Below are positions 22,160 through 32,665 of a stretch of 64,000 nucleotides of DNA, in pieces (within the stretch, counting starts at the first letter, position 1; each line of letters begins with the position of its first letter). This stretch comes from Papio anubis (taxonomy: Eukaryota; Chordata; Mammalia; Primates; Cercopithecidae). Below the pieces are notes generated by a model. That model made no database searches. It saw only the letters and a list, made by a program, of their open reading frames with translations, and had not been told where the DNA came from. Position numbers and translations under genes: made by a program. The stretch covers positions 32,653,159 to 32,717,158 of the forward strand of contig NC_044988.1 of NCBI RefSeq assembly GCF_008728515.1, given 5' to 3'.

Positions 22160-23420
22160 AGGAGAGGAGCATGAAGAATAAAGAGGGCTTTGTCTTTCAT
22201 CTTGGATACCAGCTCAGCCACAGTAAGATAGGACACTGGGCAGTACACAGTACATTCAACAATGTACTGGAGGTTCTAACCAAAGCAATAAGGCAATGAA
22301 AATAAATACAAGGCATCTAGAGTGGTAACAAAGAAGTAAAACTCTCACTTATAAGTGGGAGCTGAACAATGAGAACATATGGACACAAGGAGGGAAGCAA
22401 AACACACAGGGGCCTGTCAGGGGAGGATAGTGGAAAGAACATTAAGAAAAAGAGCTAATGCATGCTGGGCTTAGTACCTAGGTGATGGGTTGACAAGGCT
22501 CACATTTCAGGCCTTAGCTCCTGGATGATATTTCTAGACACACCTTGGGCCAAAAGGGAACCTGCTGCCTTGAAGGGAAGGATCAAGTCTTGGCAGGATT
22601 CATCATCTGCTGACTAAAGAGCCTTGGGCCCTGAATAACCATCAGTAATAACCAGAAACTACACCCTGGACCTTGGGCTCTGAAACATGCTGACTTCAGG
22701 AGAGACCCAGCACATTCCTAGCTATAGTGGCTATAGTGAAAGACTCCTGTTTGAGAAAAGCAGAGGTAAAAGTAAAGGGGACTTTGTCTTGCACCCTACA
22801 TACCAGCTTGGCTACAGTAAGGTAGAGCAATAAGAAAGCTCTTGAGGTCCCCAAGTCCAGGCCTAGGCTCTTGAACAGCATTTCCGGACCTGCCCTAGGC
22901 CAGAGGGGAGCCCACTGCCCTGAAGGGTGAGTCCCAAGCCTGGCAGCATTCACCAAAACCTGACATAAGAGTCCTTGGGCTTTAAGCAAACATCAGTGGT
23001 GGCCTGGCAGAACTCATGGTAGATTACTGCTGGTGGTGGCCACAGGAAAAGGGTTCTCTGTGGTAAGAGTAGAGAAGAGTGAAAATGTCTTTGTATGGTG
23101 GTTTGAGTGTCAGCCACAGTAGAATAGAACATCAGGTAAATTGCTAAGGTTTTTGACTCCAATCCCTTGTTCCCAGGCAGCATCTCTGGACATACCTGGG
23201 GCCTGGGGGAACTCACCACGCTAAAAAGAAGGGCCTTTGGCAAGACCCAGTACTAGGCCGGCTTCAGGTCTGACCCAGCACAGTCCCAGAGGTGGTGGCA
23301 AGAGGAGTGCTTGCATCACCACACCCCCAGTTCCAGGTAGTTCAGCACTGAGAGAGAGAGACTCTGTATATTTGGCAGTAAGTAAGGAAAAAGAACAAGA
23401 GTCTTTGCCTAGTAATTCAG
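22160..23420 (+). repeat. Tandem units in the L1M 5' UTR
   Basis: Three diverged units begin with related blocks: GGGCTTTGTCTTTCATCTTG (about 22185), GGGGACTTTGTCTTGCACCC (about 22777) and GAAAATGTCTTTGTATGGTG (about 23081). Each continues with a CAGCCACAGTA-type block, a 'ggcctaggctc' block, an 'ACATACCTGGGGCC'-type block and an 'AGCATTCACCAAAACCTGAC'-type block. Spacings are about 350 bp (after removing the 240-bp insert) and about 303 bp. Old L1M 5' UTRs are known to carry such repeats, and they may have acted as promoter units. Confidence 0.75.
22255..22494 (+). repeat. Derived copy of the 240-bp duplication, inside L1M 5' UTR
   Basis: Near-identical to 20746-20985 over its full 240 bp. 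Its left edge joins TTCAACAATGTACTGG to L1M 5' UTR sequence (GGGCAGTACACAGTACA) and its right edge joins GATGGGTTGAC to AAGGCTCACATTTCAGG. It has no A-rich tail and no own target duplications, and it ends in mid-L1P, so it did not arrive by normal retrotransposition. Confidence 0.92.
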
Positions 23421-23644
23421 AGAATTTTTCAGGATCTTATCCAAGACCACCAATGTGGTACTTCCATGAGTCCGCAAAAACCACAGTATTATTGGGCTTG
23501 GGGCCCAAGTCCCTTTGGATCTAGAAAGCCTTCCCAAGAACAGACACAAACATGCCCAGACTGTGAAGATTACAATAAATGCCAAACTCTTAAATGCCCA
23601 GACACCAAAGAATATCTACAAGCATTAACACCATCCAGAAAAAC

Positions 23645-24570
23645 ATGACCTCACCAAATGAACTTAGTAAGGCACCAGGGACCAATCATGGAGACACAGA
23701 GATATATGACCTTTCAGACACAGAATTAAAAATAGCTGTAGGAACTCAAAGAAATTCAGGATAACGCAGAGAAGGAATTCAGAATTCTATCAGATAAATT
23801 TAACAAAGAGATTGAAATAAAAAGAATCAAGCAGAAATTCTAGAGTTGAAAAATGCAATTGACATGCTGAAGACTGCATCAGATTATCTTCATAGCAGAA
23901 TTAATCAGAATTAGTGAGCTTGGAGACAGGATATTTAAAAATATACAGTCAGAGGAGACAAAAGAAAAAAAATAAAAAACAATGAAGCATGTGTATGGAT
24001 CTAGACAACAGCCTCAAAAGGACAAATCTAAGAGTTTTTGACCTTAAAGAGGAGATAAAGATGATAGACATAGAGATAGAGATAAAGATAGATATAGGGG
24101 TAGAAAGTTTATTTAAAGGGATAATATCAGAGAACTTCCCAAACCTAGAGAAAAATATCAACATTCAAGTACAAGAAGGTTATAGAACACCAAGCAGATT
24201 TAACCCAAATAAGACAACCTCAAGGCATTCAATCTCCAAACTCCCAAATGTCAAGGATAAATAAAAGGATCCTAAAAGCAGCAAGAGAAAAAAATAACAA
24301 ATAACATACAATGGAGCTCCAATACATCTGGCAGACTTTTCGGTGGAAACATTACAGGCCAGGAGAGAGTAGTGTGACATATTTAGAGTGCTGAAGGGGA
24401 AAAACCTTTTAATCTAAAATAGTATATCTGGTAAAAATACCCTTTCAGCATGAAGGAGAAATAAAGACCTTCCCAGCTAAACAAAAGCTGAGCGATTTCA
24501 TCACCACCAAACCTGTCCTACAGAAATGCTAAAGGGAGTTCTTCAATCTGAAAGAAAAGGATGTTCATGA
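23645..24570 (+). pseudogene. L1M ORF1 relic
   Basis: Decayed copy of the L1 RNA-binding chaperone gene. The start ATG at 23645 opens MTSPNELSKAPGTNHG. The frame breaks within about 120 bp (stop near 23762). The C-terminal RNA-binding region is recognisable at about 24120-24570: ILKAAREK near 24270, ETLQARRE near 24345 followed by an in-frame TAG at 24370 where a tryptophan codon stood, and MLKGVLQSERKG just before the TGA at 24568. Family function (known, not seen): trimeric coiled-coil protein that coats L1 RNA in cytoplasmic particles. This copy cannot encode it. Confidence 0.88.
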
Positions 24571-25068
24571 GCAAGAAGAAATAATCTAAAGGTACAAACC
24601 TCACTGGTAATAGCACACAGAAAAGCACAGATTAGTATAACACTGTAATTGCAGTGTATAAACATCTCTTGACTTAAGTAGAAAGACTAAATGATGAACC
24701 GATAAAAAATAACTATAACAAATTTTGAAGACATAGTACAATAAGGCATAAGGAGAAATAGCAAAAGGTTACAAAGCAGCGGGATGAAGTGAAAGTGTAG
24801 TTTTTAATCAGTTTTATTTTTGCATGTTTGTTTGTTTATGCAGTCAGCGTTAAGTTGTCATCAGTTTAAAATAATGAGTTATAAAGTACTACTTGCAAGT
24901 CTCATGGTAACGTCAAATAAAAAGACATAAAACAGGTACACAAAAAAATAAACAGCAAGAAGTTAAAGCATACCACCAGAGAAAATTACCTTCATTAAAA
25001 GAACACAGGAAAGAAGGAAAGAAGGATAGATAACAAGACCACAAAGCAACCAGAAAACAAGTAACAAA

Positions 25069-28000
25069 ATGGCAGGAGTAAGTCCCTACTTATCATTAAC
25101 ATTAACATTGATTGTAAATTGACCAAACTCTCCAATCAAAAGTCACAGAGTGGCTGAATGGTTGAAAAAACAAAATCCAATCATTTGCCTACAAGAAACA
25201 CACTTCACCTGTAAAGGTACATGTAGACTAAAAATAAAGGGATGGCAAAAGATATTCCATGCCAATGGAAACCCGAAAAAAGAGAAGGAATAGCTATACT
25301 TAAATCAGAAAAAGTAGAGTTCAAGACAAAAATCATAAGAACAAAGAAGGTCATTATGTAATGATACAGAGGTCAATTCAGCAAGAGGATATTATGATTG
25401 TAAATATAGATACACCTAACACTGAAACATTCAGCTATATAAAACAAATATCATTAGAGCTAAAGAGAGAAATAGACCCCAATACAATAATAGCTAGAGA
25501 TTTCAACATCTCTCTTTCAGCACTGGACAGATCTCCCAGACAGAAAATCAACAAATATTGGACATAATCTGCATTATCGAACAAATAGAGATTTACAGGA
25601 TCTAATAGATATTTACAGAACATTTCACCCAACAGCTACAGAATACACATTTTTCTCCTCAGCACATGGATTTTTCTCTAGAATAGACCATATGTTAGGT
25701 CACAGAACAAGTCTTAAAAGATTCGAAAAAATTGAAATAACACCAAGCATGTTCTCTGACCAGAATGGAATAAAACTAGTATGTCAACAACAAAAGGAAT
25801 TTGGGAAACCATACAAACACAGGGAAATTAAACAATGTGCTCCTGAATTACCAGTGGATCAAGGAAGAAATTAAGAAGGAAATTGAAACCTTTCTTGAAA
25901 GAAAAGATAATGGAAACACAACATACTAAAACCTATGGGCACAGTGAAAACAGTACTAAGAGGGAAATTTATACCTATGTTTGTCTACTTCAAAAAGAAG
26001 AAAAACTTTAAAGAAATAACACAATGATGTATCTTAAAGAACTAGAAAAGCAAGAGAAAACTGAACCCCAAATTAGTAGAAGAAAAAAATAATAAAGAAA
26101 TAATAAAGATCAGAGCAGAAATAAATGAATTTGAAATGAAAAAATAAAAAATATCAGTGGAAACAAAAAGTTTTTATTTTGTGTGTGTGAAAAGATGAAC
26201 AAATTTGACAAAGCTTTAGCTGGATTTACTAAGGAAAAAAAGAGAGAAATCTCAAATAAATAAAATCAGAGATGAAAAAGGAGACATTACAACTGATACT
26301 GCAAAAATTTAAAGGCTTATTAGAGGCTACTATGGGCCACTATATGCCAATGAATTGGAAAATCTAGAAGAAATGGATAAATTCCTAGACACTTAAAACC
26401 TACCAAGATTGAACCATGAAGAAATACAAAACCTGAACAGATCAGTAATGAATAACAAGATCGAAGCCATAATAAAAAGTCTCCCAGTAAAGTCAAGTCC
26501 ATGATCTGATAACTTCATGGCTGAATTCTACCAAACATTTAAAGAACTAATATCAATCCTAATAAAACTGCTTCAAAAATTAAAGGAAGAGGGAATACTT
26601 TCAAACTCATTCTATGAGGCCAGTGCTACCCTGATACCAAAACCAGACAAAGACACATTTAAAAAAAAAAAAAAGAAAGAAAACTACAGGCTAATATCAC
26701 TGATGAATATTGATGTAAAAATCCTCAACAAAATACTAGCAAACCAAATCCATCATGACCAAGTGGGATTTATCCCAGGGATGACAGGATGGTTCAACAT
26801 ATGCAAATCAATCATCAGATTGATACATCATATCAACAGAATGAGGAACAAAAAAACATATTATCATTTTAATTGATGCTAAAAAAGCATTTGATAAAGT
26901 TCAACATCCCTTCCTCAAAAACCTGGGTAGAGAGGGAACATACCTGAACATAATAAAAGCCATATGTGACAGACCCACAGGTAGTATTGTACTGAATGGG
27001 AGAAACTGACAGCCTTTCCTCTAAGATGTAAAACAAGACATCACTGTTATTCAACGTAGTACTGAAAGTCGTAACTAAAGCAATCAGACAAGAGAAAGAA
27101 AGAAAGCGCATCCAAATTGGAAAGTAAGAAGTTGCATTATCCTGGTTTGCAGATGATATGCTCTTATATTTGGAAAAAACTGAAGAGCCCCCCCTAAAAA
27201 CTATGAGAACTGATAAGCAAATTCAGGAAAATTGCAGGATATAAAATCAACATACAGAAATCAGTAGCATTTCCATATGCTAGCAAAAACAAGAAAGGAA
27301 TCAGAAAATGAAATTGAGAAAGTAATCCCATGTACAACAGCTAAAATTAAAATAAGATACCTACGAATAAACTTAACCAAAGAAATGAAAGATGTCTGCA
27401 ATGAAATCTTTAAAAAGCTAATGAAATAAATTGAAGAGGACACCAAAAATATGAAAAGATATTCTATGTTCATGGATTAGAAGAATCAATATCCAAAAAA
27501 TGCCCCTACTGCCCAAAGCAACCTACAGATTTAATGTAATCCCTGTCAACATACCAATGACATTCTTCATGGAAATAGGACAACTAATCATAAAATTTAT
27601 ATGGAAACATAAAAGACCCAGAATAGTCAAAGTTATCCTAAGCCAAAAGAACAAAACTTGAGAAATCACATTACCTGACTTCAGATAATACCACAGATTA
27701 TACTACAGATAATACTTCAGATAATACTACAGAGCTGTGGTAACCAAAACAGCATGGTTTTTGCCATAAAAGCGGACACACAGACCGATGGAACAGTATA
27801 GAGAACTCAGAAAGAAATTCACACACCTACAGTGAACTCATTTTCAACAAAGGTACCAAGGACATATATTGGGTAAAGGACAGTATCTTCAATAAATTGG
27901 GCTAGGAAAACTGGATATCCATATGCAGAAGAATAAAGATAGACCCCAATGTCTCACCATATACAAAAGTAAAATCAAAATGGATCAAAGACTTAAATCT

Positions 28001-28540
28001 AAGACCTCAAACTATGAAACTACCACAAGAAAACATGGGGGAAACTCTCCAGGACGTTGGTTTGAGCAAAAAATTTCTTGAGTAATACCCCACAGGCACA
28101 GGCAACCAAAGCAAAAATGGACATTTGGGATTACATCAAGTTAAAAAGCTTCTGCACAGCAAAGGATACTGTCAACAAAGTGAAGGGACAACCCACAGAA
28201 TGAGAGAAAATATTTGCAAACTATCCATCTGACAATGGATTAATAACTATAGGTAAAATCTAGTAATCTGATCAAGAAATGGGCAAAAGATTTGAACATT
28301 TCTCAAAAGAAGACACACATATGGCAAAGAGGCATATGAAAAAGTGGTCCACATCATTGATCCTCAGAGAAATGCAAATCAAAACTACAATGAGATATTA
28401 TCTTACCCCAGTTACAATGGCTTCTATCCAAAAGTCAGACAACAACAAATGCTGGAGAGGATGTGGAGAAAAAAGAACCCTCGTACACTGTTGTTAGGAA
28501 TGTAAATTAGTGCAACCACTATGGAGGAGAGTTGTAGACT
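25069..28540 (+). pseudogene. L1M ORF2 relic (endonuclease-reverse transcriptase)
   Basis: Starts at ATG 25069 (MAGVSPYLSLTLTLI), with an in-frame TGA already at 25120. The endonuclease motif QETHF, which holds the catalytic Glu, is at 25192-25206. The reverse-transcriptase part is readable at 26517-26876 (SATLIPKPDKD, then YRLISLMNIDVKILNKILAN, DQVGFIPGM). The catalytic FADD box is at 27146-27157 (TTTGCAGATGAT). The thumb and C-terminal segment continues to about 28540, where the element is cut before the normal stop. Many frameshifts and stops. Family function (known): nicks target DNA and copies L1 RNA there. No product is possible here. Confidence 0.9.
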
Positions 28541-28545
28541 CTACT

Positions 28546-29199
28546 GTCCTGACCCGGAATCCCAGTTTCTTCTAATTGCTTTTCTTGTAGTTCCAGGATG
28601 CTGCCAAGATCATTCAGAGGTGGGATGACCACACAGCCTGGACATGAGTCACTGCTTCCCCCTATTCGCTAAGTTCTATTCTTGAGTCAAACCTTTGACT
28701 TTATCACTTGAAAGTAACTTTATAATTACAATTTCACTTTATGTCTTCGTCTTTAACAAGAAGGATGTCTAGCATTTTTAAAGTAACTATCAATGAAGAA
28801 CCCCCATGGAGCCCTGAAAGTGGCCCTGGTTCTGGTAAAAAAAAAAAAAAAATCTGGCATCCCAGCAAGGCCAGACTGTCTAAATGGTTTTAAACAAAAT
28901 TTGTATTGATATGCCATATAGCCACGCAGTATAGCCAAGTCCTGGAATTTCTTCTGGACTCTTGGGTCCTTGTAAGTACTCATTCCACTCATGCTCCCAT
29001 CAGCCCTAAAGATACTTCCCATTATATTGTTCCCTGAATTCCACAGAAAGCCATACAAGATAACTCACTCCATAGTAATTCACAAGGTCATTTACATGTT
29101 GGATAAAGCTTACGTTTAGATGAAAAAGTAAACATCTTGATATTTGATATTGAGAATTAGGGAGCTAAATTTTTTTCTTTTTTTTTTTTTTGCTTCTTC
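28546..29199. other. Unassigned sequence with an internal poly(A)
   Basis: Follows the abrupt end of the L1M. It contains a pure A run of about 15 at 28838-28853. A 101-codon antisense frame (28753-29058) crosses that run as a phenylalanine stretch. I recognise neither a repeat nor a protein family; a very old retrocopy is possible but unsupported. Confidence 0.45.
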
Positions 29200-29888
29200 T
29201 TACTGCAAGCATCTGATCCAGTTACATTTATTTTTATATTCCACCGTTTTCACCCTGATCCAAGCAACCATCACCATTCACCTGATTACCGCAGTAGCTT
29301 CTTAACTAGTCTCCCTGCTTCTACCTTGCTCCCCTTCAGTCTATTCACAACACAGCTGTCAGAGCCCTCTTTTAAAAATGTAAGTCAGAGCATGTCATTC
29401 CTCTCTATTCATGCTCCTTGGATCCTATTTAACTTTAGGGTAAAATCCAAATTCTTCAGTGATTTCAAGGCCCTTCATGACCTGGTCATCATTACTTCTG
29501 ACCTTATGTCTTACCATTTTCCTCAATCTCACTCTTAGTTCTGCCAGCCTGTGCTCCATTCCTGGGACTTACTAGGCACATAGCTGCCATAGGGTCTTTG
29601 CATTTTCTATTCTTTCTGCCTGTAAAGCTCTTCCTGCAATCAGTAGCACAGCTGACTCCATCGCCCTCTTTAAGTGTTTGCTTAAATGGCTCAGTCTCAG
29701 CGAGGTCCATCTTTACTGTCCTATTTTAAATTGCAAACCATGCTCCATTTAGCTTATTATTTATTTATTTATTATCTGTCCATAAGGACAGGAATTTTAG
29801 TGTGTTTTGTTCTCTGATATATCTCAAACTCCGTGAAAAGTGCCTGGCATATAGTAGAAGCTTGATAAATATCTGTTGAAAGAGTGAC
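29200..29888 (+). mobile_element. L2 3' region, well preserved
   Basis: About 690 bp in correct order: CAAGCAACCATCACCATTCA, AGTAGCTTCTTAACTAGTCT, CCCTGCTTCTACCTTGCTCC, GCATGTCATTCCTCTCTATT, TCAAGGCCCTTCATGACCTG, GGGTCTTTGCATTTTC, then the 3' tag GTGCCTGGCATATAGTAG, AAGCTTGATAAATATCTGTT, GAAAGAGTGAC. A short (TTTA)n lies at 29757-29773. Confidence 0.92.
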
Positions 29889-30589
29889 TACTTATGTATT
29901 CCTTGTTTTAGATGTAAATTGAAACTTGGATGACCTTGGCCTGCCTATATGTAAATAGACCAAGGTGATCTTTCACTAGAATGAAAGAATCTGAATTCTG
30001 ATTTTAGGAAGGTTAGAGTGAGTTTAGGTCACCTCTGGCCATATTTCTAGCAAGTTGGGGCAGTCCAGCTCTTAGTATTTAAACCATTCTCCTTGAATTG
30101 TTTTTACAGTTTTATTATTATGGCAATATTGCTTGTTCTGAGAGAGGCCCATCTGTCTCATATCTCTTCCCCACTCCATCTGTCTTCTCATTGTTTGCTC
30201 TCTCTCCCACTTTCTCTCTCTTAGACCTTATGATTTGAATAAGTGCAAAATGTCTTTGGCACTATCCAGAGTGAATTAAAAGCTGAAGGCTCTCTCTGTT
30301 GGTACAACAAAGGGAAGCCAAGTAAATCAATTAGAGGAATGGGGTGGAAGGAAGTATGGGGTGAGAAGTTTGCTTGCTTGTTTACTTATGTGTATGTTTG
30401 TTTAAACTTCACTTCATTTTCAAAAAAGAATTTAAGCTGAGCCAAAGACAAGGTTTGTTTTTTTCTTCTTACTTCAGTGTAAGGAAGGGAACTAACATTT
30501 TTAAACCCCTACTATTTGTGATAGATATTCTGTGCACATACAGCTTAAAATATATGTTGCATATAGAATATAAATTTAAAAATATTTTT
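29889..30589. other. Unique sequence, nothing seen
   Basis: A T/C-rich patch occurs at 30150-30225. A 101-codon frame at 30374-30679 runs into the next repeat and has no domain. Confidence 0.45.
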
Positions 30590-31444
30590 AAACTCAAAAT
30601 TTTTACATTATTAAAAATCTCAAATGTACAGAAAAGTAGAAGAAATAGTAAAATGAAAACCCATACTTGCAATTTTTAACAATTGGCCATATTTGTTTTA
30701 TCTATCTAGATAGCTTTTTGTTGAGCTATTTAAAATAAGTTATCGACATCATGACACATCATTCATAAACGATTTAACATCCATTTTTAAAAATTAAAGG
30801 TATTCTCCCACAAAACCACAATACTATTATCACACTTAAACATAATTCCCTAATATCCAATCCATATTTAAATTTCCCTAAAAGACCCCAAAATGTATCA
30901 AACCAAGATCTAACCAGGAATTATACATTTATTTAATTATTGTATGTCTTATATCTCTTATCATATCAGAATACTTCCTTCAATTTTTTTCCTTATGACA
31001 TTAGCTCTTTAAAGAATTCAGACCAGCTCTCTTGCAGAATTGTTCCCATGTAAGTTGTTAAACATTTTCCTGCAACTCTTGTATTCTCTGTATACCAGAA
31101 TTTGGATCTAAAGGCTTGATTGGATTCAGATAGAACATGCGGGCAAGATTTCCTGAAAGTTACTCTATATTATATCCCACCAGGAAGCACATACTACCTA
31201 GTTGTCCCGTTTTCAGTGATGCTGTGTTTGATTAGTGGATTAAGGTGGTAACAGCCAAATCTCTCCATCGTAAAGATATGGTCCTCCCTTTGCAACTGGC
31301 TAGCAAATATCCACTTTTCTATAAACCTTTTAGTTAATGGTTTTGTAATAATTGATGACTTTTATGTAAACCAATTATTGTATTAGGGTTGCAAAAATGA
31401 TATTTTGTCTAATGCTATCATTCTTTCTACATTTATCAGCTGGC

Positions 31445-31475
31445 ATGTGTGTGTCTGTGTGTGTGTGTGTGTGTG
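31445..31475. repeat. (TG)n microsatellite
   Basis: TGTGTGTGTC then about ten TG units. Probably variable. Confidence 0.92.
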
Positions 31476-31834
31476 TAAAGAAGCAATTACTCTCATCAAG
31501 AGCAGGATAAATGGTTAATTCTCTCTCTTTAATAACCAATTTTCAAATTAAGGAGTGGTATAATAGTCATCCCAGGGGTGTCAAATGAAGTTCATTACTC
31601 TTTTTTTTCTCTGTTTGAATATCACATAGACTCATAAGGTTTTACATATTCACTGTGCTTCACTTGGTTATAGTAATTATTCTTTTTGATGTTCAGGTTG
31701 TCCCAAATTTGGCCTGTGGGAGCCCCTTAAGTCTGTCTACTTTTATCATTCTCCCACTAATCTTTAAATACTTCTTAGCTTTCTGACCCCAAAAATGTCC
31801 TTGCTCACCTTGTACAACTGCTGCCTCAGACCAA

Positions 31835-32163
31835 AAATCACATATTCACATATTATTCCCCCCCGTTTTTTGAGACGGTCTCATTCTGTCCCCCAAGCTG
31901 GAGTGCAGTGGCATGATATCAGCTCATTGCAGCCTCTGCCTCCTGGGTTCAAGCATTTCTCCTGCATCGGCTTCCCAAGTAGCTGGGATTACAAGTGCAC
32001 GCCAACATGCCCATCTAATTGTTGTATCTTTAGTAGAGATGGGGGTTCACCATGTTGTCCAGACTGTTCTCAAACTCCTGACCTCAAGTGATCCACCAAT
32101 CTTGGCCTCCCAAAGTGCTGGGATTACAGGCATGAGCCACCATGCCTAGCCAAATCACATATT
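31835..32163 (-). mobile_element. Alu (S-type) with perfect target-site duplications
   Basis: Antisense Alu, body about 31847-32151. The tail is degraded to CCCCCCGTTTTTT. AAATCACATATT is perfectly duplicated at 31835-31846 and 32152-32163, proving insertion into the L1M 3' UTR. Confidence 0.97.
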
Positions 32164-32310
32164 TCTTAAAGGAGCTCTGAGTCCTTTTAGTAGGAAATAG
32201 TATTTAGAAACCAAAATCAAGGAACCAGGAATGTTTATTACTACCGTGATGTCATTGTTCTAGGTCCTTTCAGTGGGCAGATCTAGGAAATGTATTTTTT
32301 AATAGCAGAA

Positions 32311-32665
32311 ATTAATAATAATATTTTCAATTCTCATTTGACAGTCTAGAGTTTTTGCTGAACTTATTTGGTTTTATATCTGTTTTCTTGTATCTAGAAT
32401 ATCTTGATTTCTAATAACTGACTTGCCATATTTTATAATATTCATAACATGGTTTCAAACTAGTATTGCCAATATTACTATGAACAATGAAATTACTGAA
32501 TAAAGCTGAAGATTTACTAGCAGTATTTTTATGGTCTGTAGAGATGAGAATACAGTATAGCAGGAAATTAAGTAATTTGCTGAGACATTAATCAAAGTGG
32601 CAGAGTTGATTTATTTGGCTACAACTCTTTCATCTCTGTCCACTCTACCAAACTATAGGCAGAGC
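32311..32665. other. Unique AT-rich sequence
   Basis: Nothing recognised. Confidence 0.45.

Larger units (their letters stand above)
21438..28545 (+). mobile_element. Nearly full-length L1M, 3' end missing
   Basis: Sense L1 of about 7.1 kb. It begins with an L1M 5' end (GCAAAGCAAGATGGTAGAAT, GGAACACCAAATTTTAACTA). A GC-richer 5' UTR (to 23644) contains about three tandem units. ORF1 relic 23645-24570, a long inter-ORF spacer 24571-25068, and ORF2 relic 25069 to about 28540 follow. Sequence stops inside the ORF2 C-terminal region, with no 3' UTR or poly(A). The long spacer and 5' UTR style point to L1MA-L1MB grade, but without the 3' UTR the subfamily stays open. Many stops and frameshifts; not mobile. 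Confidence 0.9.
30590..32310 (-). mobile_element. Old L1M 3' UTR-type sequence, split by an Alu
   Basis: Left part 30590-31846 and right part 32164-32310 continue one recognisable old L1 3' UTR: CACAATACTATTATCACACT, AATTTGGATCTAAAGGCTTG, GGATTAAGGTGGTAACAGCC, TATCATTCTTTCTACATTTA, GTCCCAAATTTGGCCTGTGG, then after the Alu GAGTCCTTTTAGTAGGAAAT and AGAAACCAAAATCAAGG. It contains the (TG)n at 31445. Orientation and subfamily (L1MC-L1ME grade) are inferred from memory of such elements. Confidence 0.65.

Noticed and set aside
23237..23524. 95-codon frame in GC-richer DNA
   Set aside because: It falls in the L1M 5' UTR repeat units, which explain the composition.
26517..26876. 119-codon frame resembling a reverse transcriptase
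   Set aside because: Real similarity, but it is one surviving piece of the dead L1M ORF2 and is annotated there, not as a gene.
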